The notes: generated by a model from the sequence alone, not told the origin. Shown: positions 1 through 11,574, counted from the stretch's first letter. The stretch is 64,000 bases of DNA from Lathyrus oleraceus (GCF_024323335.1 NC_066579.1:354771400-354835399); one strand, 5' to 3'. Numbers and translations are program-made.

Positions 1-865
1 GGAGAGAAGAAGAGAAGGGCTAGGTCCTAAGCATGCAAAGATGAAGGAAGAGAAATAAAAGCATATGGAGTTCCCTTCTTGAGATCATAGTGATGATCCA
101 AGTTGCTCCTTTTCCTTTGGAATTAGCAAGCAATAAGCAAATAACTCAAGCAATCAAGCAAACAATCAATCAAGCTCCTAGGAATCTTCCAATTGAATTT
201 TGTATCTCTCACTTTGGATACTCATGACAATGGTTCTTCTACTTGGCTCAAATTTAGGATCCCTAGCACACAAGAACACACAAATCAAAAAGTTCCATAA
301 TGCAATAGAAATAATGGACAAGAGTGAGTTTAGAATTAGGATCCTTTCCATGTCTTCTTCAAGATTAAGCATTCTAAAGGCATGAGGCCTAGTTGCTCTT
401 TGACATTTTTAGCATTCTAAAGGCACGAGGCCTAGTTGCTCTTTGACTCCATTTAGCATAGGTAAGGTCCTACAATCTAAGTCCTTTCTCCATTTGCATT
501 GGGATCACACAACCAAAATAAAACAAGCACAATAGTATATACACAACAATGTGCTCAAGTGAGCAAAAGGTAAATTGCATTAACATAAACATGGGCTCAA
601 GTGAGCAAAGGGCAAAAGCAAATGAATTAATGTGCAAGACATTAAATTGCATAAATGTAAATTGCAAGAATTAAATGCTTGAATTAAAAGTTAGTGATTA
701 GTAGTTAGTGGTAGTGTGCTATAAGGCAATTTAGCGCTATGTTAAGCAATCGTAAGTGGACTAATGTAGTAGTCACACCTATTTGAGGCCAGTCAATAAA
801 ACTATAGGCAACAAACACAAGTTAGAGACCATGACTAGTTAGCCAAGCTCCTACAACTTTCCATT
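1..865 (-). repeat. Element A 3' LTR, segment 1 (U5-proximal side)
   Basis: This stretch is the reverse complement of sequence like 4040-4880 in element B's LTR. Examples are the tRNA-like motif-free stretch around 720-830 (B 4100-4220) and the repeated TGCTCACTTGAGC-type motif (541-610). The remaining end of the LTR, about 0.9 kb, lies left of the window. It ends at the insertion site of B. A 43-base tandem duplication lies at 368-447. No gene is present; short ORFs here are chance. Confidence 0.88.
861..865. repeat. Target-site duplication of element B, left copy (CCATT)
   Basis: The five bases before the TG of B's 5' LTR are CCATT; those after B's 3' LTR (22523-22527) are CCATG. Homologous LTR sequence has CCATG at this point, so the left copy has probably changed at its last base. 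Confidence 0.75.
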
Positions 866-2382
866 TGTAAGACCCCAATTTTATCCCTAAGATCCCTCAT
901 GGCATCATAACATTGCATTTGCATTGCCTCAAGGATCATTAGCATCTTGGTTCCCTTTGCCTTTGGGTTGGGACCTTCTGTGAGTTGGTTTGAGATCACC
1001 AAGCATGCTTGAATTGTATATCATTGCTTTTCTCATTTTGTTTACTAACCAAAAGCACAAAAATATGTCACTAACATCTTTTGTTTGTAGCTTGAGTAAT
1101 CACAAGGTCCAAAGCTTCTAGGAGATCATTGGTACAAAGACATGGTCAAGAGGAGATGATAGCAAGCATGGCAATGGTTCCCAAAGCTCTCATCCATCAA
1201 ATATGCTTCCTAGTACCTCAATGCATCATTTTGATCAAAGCAAGTCAAAGGGTTTGAGGTCTTGTTCTTCAGGGAAACCCTAATTCATATATGCATCACA
1301 ATGCCTTGCTCATGAAGCAACCTCAGCCCATGGTCAAATACAATCAAGGGAAGTTCTTTAATTCATCATTTCATGCATATTTGAACTTATTTGAGTGTCC
1401 TCAATCATCAATTCATCAAGATATGAGTTATGGACTTGAGAAGTTGATCAGTCAATTCATCTGACTATTTTGAAATGCACTAAGACCTAACTTTTTATGT
1501 GTTGGTAAAACGGAGATGGTTCCAAAAGAAAAAATGTTATTAAGGACAACATGAACAACTTTCATGTTCAGCAAAAATTGATTTGAAGCTTGGAAGGCCA
1601 TCTGCCATTCCAATACATTATAGGTCATTTTGACTGAAACCCTAATTGTGGGTCAACTTCCCAAGGACATAAATCATTCATTATTTATGATTTGGAGGTG
1701 GGATCAAATGCATTGGAAATCTTACGATGCATACTTCAAATGTTATGTTGAACAAAATTTCAAAATCGTAAAGGAAATACATGTGATAATGCAAGACATT
1801 ATAGGTCCTTTTGGGTCAAATGCATTAAAAGTAAAAAAAGTCCAACTTCAAGTGCCCATAAATCTTTCATCAAAAATCCAAATGATGCAAAAATTAAGTC
1901 CATTTTGATTTTCTTGAAAATATCTACAACTTTTATGTTGGAGGTTTTTTCATTTGGGGCTTGCATCATGGAAACAGAAGGGCTTGAAAGTTGGCTAATT
2001 TTAGAAACCTTGCCTTGACATATCTTGCACCTTGCACTTTAAACTCAAATTTCATAAATTTCCACACTTCAAATGAGTTTTTGTCCAACATAACATTTGT
2101 TCCTTATACAAAGACCTTTCCAACCATTACCCACATGCCTATGTTTGGATTTTCTTAATGCTACTTTCGAAGAGATGAATGTTTAGGTACAAATGAGAAA
2201 TTCACTTGAAATCTTGTTACATGAGCAATTGCCTTGCAAGTTACACGTCCAATTCCATTTGGCTGATGCTCAGAATTCATTTGGCATTATTTTTGGACCT
2301 TGTGCATGATCATGCAAGCCCATGCAATGAATCTCCACATGCCATGCACACGGATTGATCACAAGCTTCTTGCCACTTCCTC

Positions 2383-2390
2383 TATAAATA
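2383..2390 (+). promoter_or_regulatory. Probable TATA box of element B 5' LTR
   Basis: TATAAATA lies in a CCTCTATAAATAGAG context about 1.5 kb into the LTR, and the same context recurs at 19625 in the 3' LTR and in reverse at 45853-45860 in A's LTR. Transcription probably starts about 30 bases downstream; this is inferred from position only. Confidence 0.65.
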
Positions 2391-2832
2391 GAGATCTCAT
2401 TCCATTCATTTGACACACCTAATTCAACCTCAAATGCTGTAGAATTATTTCCATAGCCATCACTAAAGAAGCAATTGCATTTCTCTCAAATTTTTCAGAT
2501 CTAGAATTCAACTTCATCTGGATGAATTCTTAGATCTCATGCTTCTAAACCTTATTCATTCATCTCATTGAACTTCTGTTTTAGCAAAGCCAGCAAGGCA
2601 TCAAGCTCAAGCTACTAGAATTCAAGCTTACATTTCCAACTAGTATTTTCTTCGATTCTCATCATCCATGGACCTTTTTGCTTGGATCTAATGTTTTCTA
2701 AAGTCCTCACTTGAGAGGCAAGCTAGTGGTAGCTTCAATTTTGCTTTTCCTTGATCTGTATTTTTCACACCTGAATCTTCCACCTCAAATTTCTCCATTT
2801 ATAGGAATCTTGAGTGTGATTCAAGGTTACAG

Positions 2833-2850
2833 GGGTGATGTACATCACCC
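2833..2850. repeat. 18-bp perfect palindrome in Ogre leader (B 5' LTR)
   Basis: GGGTGATGTACATCACCC is its own reverse complement. It lies 450 bases downstream of the TATA box and so inside the predicted transcript. A 20-base version occurs in A's LTR at 23672-23691, 447 LTR bases from that element's TATA box. It is absent from B's 3' LTR because of a deletion. Confidence 0.9.
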
Positions 2851-3834
2851 AGCTTCATTTTGGTATAAGGATCGTGCATTTCCATGAAGGTTTGAAAACC
2901 TGCAAAATTGGTCGGAATCCGCAGGCTCAACGGAGAAGAAGGTGACTCCGGTGGCCGCCTGTTCCCAGTTTGAATCCTAGCCGTTGGATGTGATTCCCAG
3001 ATCGAATCCTGACCATTGCTTGTTATGACTTTTTATTCTTTCCCATGTGATTTCATTGACTTTGGTGTTCCATGGACGCGCGCCTCTGGATCCTTGGATC
3101 TGCCAACTCAATTAATGAGCTCAGATCCAAGGGCTCTCGTTTTTTGCATTTTCTATTTTCTGGTTTTAATTTCTATAATACCAATTATTTTCAAAAATCA
3201 ATATCTCTTTCATTTTTTATCCAAAAATTATGGGACCAATTGCATTATTTCCCAAATAATTTCTAGTTTCTATTTCTGATTTTTAATATTTTTTAATTTG
3301 TCATTTGATATTTTTTGTGAATTTTCTCTTTCCTGGTTATTTTTAATTCATTTTAAATAGTTTTTGATATTCAAAAAATACAAAAATATTTTCCTAACCT
3401 ATTTGAATGATGATGGATCTATGAAAAATATTCTCATCAATTTTTGAATTGATTTGAGATTTATTTGAGATTTTAGTTCAATTAGGTTATTTTTATTCAT
3501 TTTTAATTGATTAAAAATAGTTTCTGACTTTTAAAAATGCTGAAATTTTTTGTCAAACTTTGTTTGACCTTGTTGAACTTAGGATAAATTACTTGGACCT
3601 TTCAAGGTTAATTTGAAGTAATTTTGAAGTTTGACCTTTCCATTTATTTTTAATTCAAGTTTAATTAAATATTAAAACATGCCAAAAATAGTTTATTCAT
3701 TTCTTGACTTCCAATCTTCATCTCACTTCTGTTTTTGATTGTTTGACCTTGACTTTCAATGTTATTGGTCAACATATGAGGATTGGTACATTGTATTTCA
3801 TTTAATGCACTTTAATTTTGCCATTTCCATTTCT

Positions 3835-3859
3835 CTTCTTCTTCTTCTTCTTCTTCTTC
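3835..3859 (+). repeat. CTT microsatellite in B 5' LTR
   Basis: Twenty-five bases of CTT repeat; the 3' LTR has 19 bases at 20623-20641, and A's LTR has a GAA tract near 22715-22735. This is ordinary slippage variation. Confidence 0.9.
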
Positions 3860-5746
3860 ATTTTCCTTTTGATCAATGAGTTGAAGGTTGATAAGTTAGC
3901 ATTGATTAGGGAGATTTAATCTTCCTTGATTCAAATCTAATTCATCTTGATCAATTGATCAAGTGAGTGGCTTTGCATTAAGGATAGGTTGTTTTCTAAA
4001 TCATGCAAAAGGCTTAAACTAATACAAGTTCAATTCTCATTTTCTTTTTGGCATGGAAAGTTTTTGGGACTTGGTTCACTAATCAAGACTCCTAACTTGT
4101 GTTTGTTGCCTACATTATTATTGACCGGCCTCAAATAGTTGTGACTTCTACATAAGTCCAATTACGATTGCTTAATATAGCGCTAAATTTGCCTTATGGC
4201 ACACTAACTACTAACACTAACTATTGACAATTAACCTTTACTTTATGCACTTCACTTTTATGCAATTTACTATTCTTGCACATATTATCCATTTGCTTTT
4301 CTCTTTGCTGACTTGAGCACATGTTTCTGTTAATGCCATTTGCCTTTTGCTCACTTGAGCACATAATTGTGTATATATTATTATGCTTGTGTTTTGTTTT
4401 GATTGTTGTGGACCAAATGCAAATAAATGGACTTAGTTTCTAGGACTTTCCCTATGCAAAGAATGGAGAATTGGACTTAGATTCTAGGACCTTCCTTATG
4501 CAAATTTGGAGTAAATGGACCTTAATGATGAAGATGGGTTAGAAGAACCAAATCTCTAAACTCACTCTTGTTCATTCTTGATTTACTTCATGGAGCTTTT
4601 GATGTGTTTGCTTTTGTGCTAGGGAATTCTATGAGAGCTCAAATTGGAATACCATTGTCATGCTCACCCAAAGTGAAAGACACAAAACACATTGAGGATC
4701 TCTTAGAAGACTTGTTTGATTGCTTATGCTTTGTGTGATTGCTTATTCCAAAGGATGGGAGCTACTTGGATCATCTATATGATCTCAAGAGAGGAACTCC
4801 ATTGTGGTTTTGTTTCTTCTTCCCTTCTCTTTTTGTTTTACATAGGACTTAGCCCTTCTTCTTCATCTCTCCACTCTAACCCAAGCCAAAACCTTTTGTG
4901 CAAACATTTAACCTTTGCTTTCAAACATTAGAAACCTAAGCCTTATGCTTTTGATTTTCAAACTTTCTTTTCACAATACTCATTTTGAATTGAATCTTTA
5001 AGTCAACTTTGACTATTTTGTACATACTTCTAATTGGTAAATATAACCCATTCAAATTTCTTTTTGTGGTTCCAATGGCCACTTCTTAATCCAATTTTCC
5101 ATAACCTTTAGCTATTAGGTTTGAGTTATCCTTGTGGTAGATATAATACTCACCTATGTCCTTAGTGATGGACAATGAGTGTTCCATGCTTATTATAGGG
5201 TTAACCCCTTACTAGCATGTTGAAGTTATCCTCACATGGTGGATTTGTGGTTTGGTTGAGTTTTCTCCCTTTGATAACAAAAGACCTTAAGGCTTTTGGA
5301 CCAATCAATTCACCAACTTGTTTTGAGATTTTTACCCCAAACTACGAGGTTTTGATCCTAATCTTATTTATAAGATGGTACGTAGGCAACGGGTTTATCC
5401 ATCCAAACACAAAATGTAAATAACTTGTATATTCTCCTCTCATCTCTTCAATCATGTTTGCACAAACAAATTTTCACAAAAAAACAACCTTTGCAACAAG
5501 TATGAAAAGGGCTCCCTAGGAGTACCTAGGATGTTTTGGGTGCCTAACACCTTCCCATTGCATAACCAACCCCCTTACCCAGATCTCTGTTTCTTTTACT
5601 AGTTTTTGTTAAAACTTTTAGGTTTTTGTTCGCTTTCTAACCATTCCTTTAGATAAATAGAAGTGCGGTGGCGACTCGACTTTGTATGATTTACCTTGGA
5701 TTTAATCAATATCTCTAATGGTAACGAATACCCCGCTACAGAAAAG

Positions 5747-5762
5747 TGGCGACTTTGCTGGG
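5747..5762 (+). promoter_or_regulatory. Primer-binding site of element B (tRNA-Arg type)
   Basis: TGGCGACTTTGCTGGG begins six bases after the LTR end. Ogre elements are known to use a tRNA-Arg primer with a PBS of this kind. The opening TGG pairs with the CCA end of a tRNA. Confidence 0.8.
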
Positions 5763-6663
5763 TAACCCCCATTTTGCCTAGTGGGTTTTGCCAACTTTTC
5801 ATGCTTGTTGTATTGTATTTGTTTTGTGACATATTTTTTGTGCAATTTGGGATTACTGTATTATATGTAATGATTGATTTGCTTGATATTAATTCCTTGC
5901 ATGCTTGGTGATCTTTGTGAGATGAGTTCTATACCCGGACTCGAGTGCACTTAGGATAGGAGAATGGCGTAGTCTTGTTGACTTGTGTGGAGTTATTCCT
6001 TAGCAAGTTGACTTGCAAGTCCATTCACTTGGTGGAGGTTATGTTGGGATCAATAATGTCACACAAGTAAGTTGTGGTTAGACATTACTCTTTCCAATAT
6101 AGATCTTAGAAGCCAAGGTCCATAGTTTACCAAGCCCATCTTGGCCTATTCTTAGGATGTAGTGCGAAAGTCGTTCAAGTGTAAGATTTGATACGATTGT
6201 TACGCGACACTACACTCATAAGAGTCTCTCTTTAGAATATTTTTGGAATACGAGTAGTCGTTTCTCCGATAATATCCGAAAGATGGGATGATGACTATGG
6301 GAACCTCTTGTAGAACATGTTTGGCACGTTTAAACCCTAGTACACTCCCTTTTGGGTGCTTCTTAACCTAACTCCATGCTCGTGACTTACAACAAACCCT
6401 TGATTCATGGTTGATCCGTTCATGAATCCTTAATATCAATGGAACTTGGGTGTTGATAAGGTGTAAATCATAATCCACCAAAATGGATGATTGATATTAA
6501 GGATAACATGATCCATCCCATGACCTTTGTTTGGTGTGCTTTTCTTGATCCTTGAGTGTGATTGTTGCATTCATGCATTCATGCACCCATTTTGCATCCA
6601 TATCATCAATAAATAAGAAAATTTTCAAGGAACTTAAGTGGTTTATTTGCAAAATTTTCAGAC
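5763..6663 (+). other. Element B untranslated leader between PBS and ORF1
   Basis: About 900 bases with no long open frame. I see no recognisable RNA gene or repeat. It is the expected long Ogre leader. Confidence 0.7.
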
Positions 6664-8061
6664 ATGGAAAGACAAAGAAGGAATACAAAGAAGTACAACT
6701 TCAGGCAACCAGATTTGAAAGAGTTAAGGAATTTGACATCCTATGTATTAGATCCTTTGGGTTTCAAGGCTCGTTTTGGGAAGCTTCTTCCTCTTCTGAC
6801 TTCTCAGGTGGACGAAGGGTTGATGAGTGTATTGGTACAGTTCTATGATCCCTTGTACCATTGCTTCACGTTTCCGGATTTCCAGCTTTTACCTATGCTT
6901 GAGGAGTATGCCTATCCTGTGGGTATACCTATTCTAGACCAGTTTCCGTTCAGTGGCTTGGAAAGTATTCCTACTTCTCAAGAGATAGCTGACATGTTGC
7001 ACATAGATGAATCTCTGGTTGGTGCTCATATGACTACCAAAGGTGGAATTCAAGGTCTCCCTTCTGAGTTCCTCGTCGCTCAAGCTACTATATATGGGAA
7101 GGCCATGAGTGAGGATGCCTTTGAAGCCATATTTGTACTTCTCATCTATGGATTGGTATTGTTCCCCAACATCGACAAGTTTGTGGATGTGAACGCTATT
7201 AGTATCTTTTCTACTCTTAATCCCGTTCCGACTCTGTTGGGTGATGCTTGTTTCTCTTTGCATATGAGGAATGCAAAAGGTGGTGGTGCCATTGTGTGCT
7301 GTTTGCCTCTGTTGTATAAGTGGTTTATTTCTCACTTACCGCAGACGTTCGCTTTCAAGGAGAACAAAGGATGTCTACGGTGGTCCACGAGACTTATGTC
7401 TCTCACTAATGATGACATCTCTTGGTACAACTGTGTGTATGATGGTGTGCAGATTATCGACTCTTGTGGTGAATTCTCCAATGTACCTCTTCTTGGTACA
7501 TGTGGTGGGATTAACTACAACCCTGTTTTGGCACATCGTCAGCTCGGGTTCCCCCTAAAGGATAAACCCAATAACATTCTATTAGAGGGTGTGTTCTTTC
7601 AGGAGGTTAAAGATCCCCAAGGCTTGAAGGGCAGAATGGTCTGTGCTTGGCGCAAGATTCATAGGAAAGGAAGGAAAGAGTTGGGTCCTAAGAACTGTGT
7701 CGCTTTGGAGCCTTACACTGCTTGGGTTAGAAAGAGAGCATCCGAGTGTCTCATGCCTTACGAGTATCCGAGACCTACACCTATGATTATGGCTGGGCCT
7801 TTAACCCTCCCTAATCAAGGAGTAGAGGAGTTGAGAGACGAAGACCGTTCACGTGCTTGGATCCGTGAATGCGAAGAGTTGCTTCAGCAGATTAGAGAGA
7901 AGGACGCTTTGATTGAGTTCCTCGAACATCAGGTTATTGATGATCCTGATGATGCATCGACTTCTCTACTTCCTCAGTCTTCCAAATTCTGGAAGAGGAA
8001 GTATGATCGACTCGCCAAAGAGAAGGCGGATATGGAGGCAGCCTACGAGAGAGAGGTGTAG
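6664..8061 (+). CDS. Ogre ORF1 protein (function unknown)
   Basis: An open frame of 465 codons lies upstream of gag, as in all Ogre elements; its role is unknown. The first ATG (6664) follows a stretch with stops. The N-terminal 330 residues look globular, with a hydrophobic core and regularly placed aromatic residues (for example GLESIPTSQEIADML near residue 98). They resemble, as far as I recall, the DUF7745-type domain found in legume transposon proteins. The C-terminal part, from about residue 395, is rich in Glu, Arg and Leu and should form a coiled coil (RECEELLQQIREKDALIEFL). No catalytic motif is visible. It is open to its natural stop with no breaks, unlike pol in the same element. 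The family assignment is from memory and unverified. Confidence 0.8.
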   Translation: MERQRRNTKKYNFRQPDLKELRNLTSYVLDPLGFKARFGKLLPLLTSQVDEGLMSVLVQFYDPLYHCFTFPDFQLLPMLEEYAYPVGIPILDQFPFSGLESIPTSQEIADMLHIDESLVGAHMTTKGGIQGLPSEFLVAQATIYGKAMSEDAFEAIFVLLIYGLVLFPNIDKFVDVNAISIFSTLNPVPTLLGDACFSLHMRNAKGGGAIVCCLPLLYKWFISHLPQTFAFKENKGCLRWSTRLMSLTNDDISWYNCVYDGVQIIDSCGEFSNVPLLGTCGGINYNPVLAHRQLGFPLKDKPNNILLEGVFFQEVKDPQGLKGRMVCAWRKIHRKGRKELGPKNCVALEPYTAWVRKRASECLMPYEYPRPTPMIMAGPLTLPNQGVEELRDEDRSRAWIRECEELLQQIREKDALIEFLEHQVIDDPDDASTSLLPQSSKFWKRKYDRLAKEKADMEAAYEREV

Positions 8062-8406
8062 AGACTTCGTGCATCCTATCTTCCTGTGTCCCGAGCTTTA
8101 GACGATTGTTTCTAGGGATCCATAGGATGATTATTTTCCTTTTCTCTTGTATATGATTGACAATGCTGTACTTCTTTTTCCTGATATTATTTGATGAAAT
8201 ATTTCCATATGTGATAAATGTTTAATATTTCCAAAAGTTGCAAATAAAACCCTAGAGTTCCTTTGAAATAAAAAAACAAATCATATGCACAAACATTGCA
8301 TGCATCATGTGCATAAGCAGGTTTTGTTCCCGGCTTCTTATCCTGTGGTCTAACTCTATGTTCTTCATTTATTTTGAAAGAGGAAGTGGCCAGACTGAGT
8401 GCTTTG
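8062..8406 (+). other. Spacer between ORF1 and gag-pro of element B
   Basis: About 345 AT-rich bases. The gag frame is open from 8317, but its first ATG is at 8407. A CATAAGCAG/G sequence at 8312-8321 resembles a splice acceptor, but the GT sites at the end of ORF1 do not join in frame, so I do not call an intron here. Confidence 0.5.
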
Positions 8407-11400
8407 ATGGAATCATTCTTGGCTGCCCAGAGCCAGTCTTCTCCGACGCCTTCAACTCCTCCCCAGAGGACAGTCATCTCTGAGATTGTTTCCTCTATTG
8501 TGCCTGCAGCCAGTGCACACTTTGCTCCAACGTCCATGCCAGCCGGTTTCCCGTGGGGGATGCCTCCCAATTTTATGCTTGAGGGTCCTGCTCCAACTTT
8601 TGCTTCTATGCTGGCATCTAGCCCGGTCCTTGCTGTTCCTCCTCCTGTCGTGCATACCATGCCCAGGGTAGACGACACCATCTATCATTCTGAGCCGTCT
8701 GAAGGCCCAGATGTCTATGAGAAGATGGATGCTATGAACAATCAATTTCTTGAGCTCCGCAAGGAATTGAAAACTCTTAGAGGAAAGGATCTTTTCGGCA
8801 AGTCTACTGCCGAACTGTGCTTGGTTCCCAATGTGAAGATCCCAGTGAAATTCAAGGTCCCTGACTTTGAAAAGTACAAGGGAAATACTTGTCCTCTCAG
8901 CCACCTGGTCATGTATGCCAGGAAGATGTCGACTCAGACCGACAATGATCAGTTGCTCATCCACTACTTTCAGGACAGCTTGTCCGACGCCGCTCTGCGT
9001 TGGTATATGGGTTTAGACAGTGCGAACATCCGATCCTTCAACGACCTTGGCGAGGCCTTCGTCAAGCAGTACAAGTATAATGTGGATATGGCTCCCGATA
9101 GGGATCAATTGAGGCCCATGTCCCAGAAGGACAAGGAAACGTTCAAAGAGTATGCCCAGAGGTGGCGAGAGTTGGCAGCACAGATCGTGCCTCCGCTAGA
9201 AGAGAAGGAAATGACCAAGATCTTTCTGAAGACCTTGAGTTCATTCTATTATGAGCGGATGATTGCTAGCGCTCCTTCTGACTTCACCGAGATGGTGAAT
9301 ATGGGGATGCGTCTAGAAGAAGGGGTTAGAGAAGGGCGTCTAACCAGAGAAGAAGGCTCTTCTGCCAAACGTTATGGAGCATTTGCAAAGAAGAAAGATG
9401 GAGAGGCACATGCCGTGACTTCCCATGTAAAACCAAGAAGACCCTCTGTGAGGAGGAAGACCGTGCGTCCCGCCGGTAACCAGCACCAGGTGGCTCATAT
9501 AGCACCTGTTTTCAGAGACAATCAACAGTACCAGCAACATAACAACAATCAGCAACCACATCCGCAATATCAACAACAACAGCACCGACCGCAACAGCAG
9601 GCCTATCAGCCTCGAAACAGTAATCAAACCAGCACGAGTTACGAGAGGAAAAGGGTCACTTTCGATCCTATTCCAATGACGTATGCAGAATTATATCCCT
9701 ATTTGATAGAGAGGAAGTTGATTACTCCGAGAGACCCACCGGTTATACCTGCTAACCCCCAGTGGTGGTATAAGCCTGAATTACATTGTGTTTACCATTC
9801 TGGTGCTCCCAGCCATGACGTGGAGAATTATTACCCTTTGAAGAACCCATTGCCCGAGCATGGGAAATCTGTCAACATGGTCCAGGGTTGCCCTGGAAAG
9901 TACAAAGTCAAATATGTCAGTCATATTCGACAGTCTCTTGTCGAAATGCATCGTTTGCTATGTGAGTACAGTCATTATGAGCACGACCATGATAGATGCC
10001 GAGTATGCTCTGTTAACCGATTGGGTTGTCGCCAGGTGCGCAAGGATATTCAGGAAATGTTGGATGAAGGAGTCATTGAGATTCTTCAGAATAGGAATGT
10101 TGACGAAGATGAGCCTGAGGTCAACGTAATTTCCCCAGTATTCCGGATGCCCGCGCCTGTTATCATCAAGTATGATGGTAGCAAGAAGAAGGCTTCTCCT
10201 GTTCTTATCATTAAGCCTGCCGGTCCTGTACCGTATTCTTCCGAGAAAGCCATTCCCTTTCGTTACAACGTTGTTGCTGTAGAAGGTGGGAAAGAGGTAT
10301 CCTTGCCATCGTCCTCTGTTGTTAATATCGCGGATGTTAGTGGTTTGACTCGCAGCGGTCGTATGTTTTCAGGACCTCCCAAGTCCCAGGCTAATGCTGA
10401 TTTTGTTGAACGCCCGATTGGGAATGCTGTGAGCGTTCCGAATCCGGCACCTGTTGTTAAGCCCTCCTCTACATTGATAACTCCTACTTCTGTTGGCCCG
10501 AGTGGCAATGTGAAAGAAGGCTGCGATGAGATGCTGAGGCTCATCAAGAGAAGTGAGTACAATGTTGTAGACCAGCTTCTACAAACACCATCCAAGATAT
10601 CTGTGTTATCATTACTTCTGAATTCAGAACCACATAGAGAGGCACTGCAGAAGGTATTGGATGTGGCATATGTAGATCATGATGTCACAATAGAACAATT
10701 CGATAACATTGTTGCAAACATTACCGCTTGTAACAACCTGAGTTTCTGTGACTCTGATCTCCCTGAGGAGGGAAGAGACCACAACTTGGCTCTACACATA
10801 TCTATGAACTGCAGAGACGACGCCATGTCCAATGTGCTGGTGGACACTGGGTCATCGCTAAACGTATTGCCAAAAACCACTCTCTCGAAACTATCTTATC
10901 AAGGGCCTCCCATGAGGCAGAGTGGAATTGTTGTGAAAGCTTCCGATGGGTCGCGTAAAACTGTAATTGGGGATGTTGATCTCCCAGTCAAAATTGGACC
11001 GAGTGATTTCCATATTACCTTCCAGGTTATGGATATTCACCCATCGTATAGTTGTCTCTTAGGCAGACCATGGATTCACGAGGCAGGCGCCGTGACATCC
11101 ACCTTACATCAGAAACTGAAATTTGTGAAGAATAAGAAGCTGGTGGTGGTAGGGGGAGAAAAGGCTCTCCTGGTTAGCCATTTGTCTTCCTTCTCATATA
11201 TAGATGCTGATGATGAAGTTGGAACTCCTTTCCAAGCTTTATCTATAGCTGAGCCTTTTGAGAAGAGAACTCTTTCATTTACTTCCTACAAAGATGCAAA
11301 GTTGGCCATTAAGTGTGGTACAACTGCTGGTTTAGGAAAAATGATTGAGCTAGAAGACAATAAGTCTCGGGCTGGCATAGGCTTTTCTTCTGGGGTCTTC

Positions 11401-11574
11401 AACACCAAAGGGCTGTTCAAAAGTGGAGGTTTCATCCACACCGGTCAGGACGAAGAAGCTGTTGCTATTTTGGAAGAAGATATAGAGGATTCTGGAAATT
11501 TCATCATCCCTGGGGGAATCTGCAACAATTGGCTCGATGTGGATATTCCTACAGTTATCCATAAGTCAACGTAA
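8407..11574 (+). CDS. gag-pro: Ogre Gag-protease polyprotein
   Basis: Gag packages element RNA into particles, and the aspartic protease processes the polyprotein. The frame opens at 8317; I take the first ATG (8407), giving about 1055 residues. A retrotransposon gag core lies around residues 180-330 (WYMGLDSANIRSFNDL and following). A Gln-rich linker follows near residues 370-410, then a Cys/His cluster near 460 (HCVYHSGAPSHDVENYY). The protease active site is VLVDTGSSLNVLP, with its Asp codon at 10843. Two oddities: the last Cys of the Cys/His cluster is Tyr here, and about 24 residues present in A are missing just after it (9843/9844). The stop codon TAA (11572-11574) lies inside the splice donor of the following intron, so unspliced RNA gives Gag-Pro and spliced RNA would add Pol. 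Confidence 0.9.
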   Translation: MESFLAAQSQSSPTPSTPPQRTVISEIVSSIVPAASAHFAPTSMPAGFPWGMPPNFMLEGPAPTFASMLASSPVLAVPPPVVHTMPRVDDTIYHSEPSEGPDVYEKMDAMNNQFLELRKELKTLRGKDLFGKSTAELCLVPNVKIPVKFKVPDFEKYKGNTCPLSHLVMYARKMSTQTDNDQLLIHYFQDSLSDAALRWYMGLDSANIRSFNDLGEAFVKQYKYNVDMAPDRDQLRPMSQKDKETFKEYAQRWRELAAQIVPPLEEKEMTKIFLKTLSSFYYERMIASAPSDFTEMVNMGMRLEEGVREGRLTREEGSSAKRYGAFAKKKDGEAHAVTSHVKPRRPSVRRKTVRPAGNQHQVAHIAPVFRDNQQYQQHNNNQQPHPQYQQQQHRPQQQAYQPRNSNQTSTSYERKRVTFDPIPMTYAELYPYLIERKLITPRDPPVIPANPQWWYKPELHCVYHSGAPSHDVENYYPLKNPLPEHGKSVNMVQGCPGKYKVKYVSHIRQSLVEMHRLLCEYSHYEHDHDRCRVCSVNRLGCRQVRKDIQEMLDEGVIEILQNRNVDEDEPEVNVISPVFRMPAPVIIKYDGSKKKASPVLIIKPAGPVPYSSEKAIPFRYNVVAVEGGKEVSLPSSSVVNIADVSGLTRSGRMFSGPPKSQANADFVERPIGNAVSVPNPAPVVKPSSTLITPTSVGPSGNVKEGCDEMLRLIKRSEYNVVDQLLQTPSKISVLSLLLNSEPHREALQKVLDVAYVDHDVTIEQFDNIVANITACNNLSFCDSDLPEEGRDHNLALHISMNCRDDAMSNVLVDTGSSLNVLPKTTLSKLSYQGPPMRQSGIVVKASDGSRKTVIGDVDLPVKIGPSDFHITFQVMDIHPSYSCLLGRPWIHEAGAVTSTLHQKLKFVKNKKLVVVGGEKALLVSHLSSFSYIDADDEVGTPFQALSIAEPFEKRTLSFTSYKDAKLAIKCGTTAGLGKMIELEDNKSRAGIGFSSGVFNTKGLFKSGGFIHTGQDEEAVAILEEDIEDSGNFIIPGGICNNWLDVDIPTVIHKST

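Larger units (their letters stand above)
866..5740 (+). repeat. Element B 5' LTR (4875 bp)
   Basis: It starts TGTAAGACCCC and ends CCCCGCTACA, directly before the PBS. It aligns along its length with 18107-22522. It carries a TATA box at 2383, an 18-base perfect palindrome at 2833-2850 and a CTT microsatellite at 3835-3859. It is about 460 bp longer than the 3' LTR, which has lost two blocks (matching about 2622-2669 and 2709-3108). There is no gene in it. Confidence 0.95.

Noticed and set aside
3835..3859. CTT microsatellite as a regulatory element.
   Set aside because: Length varies between the two LTRs (25 and 19 bases) as expected from slippage.
8056..8321. A second Ogre intron joining ORF1 to gag-pro.
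   Set aside because: The acceptor-like CAG/G at 8320 needs a donor in phase 1, but the GT sites at the end of ORF1 (8056 and 8058) give phases 0 and 2.
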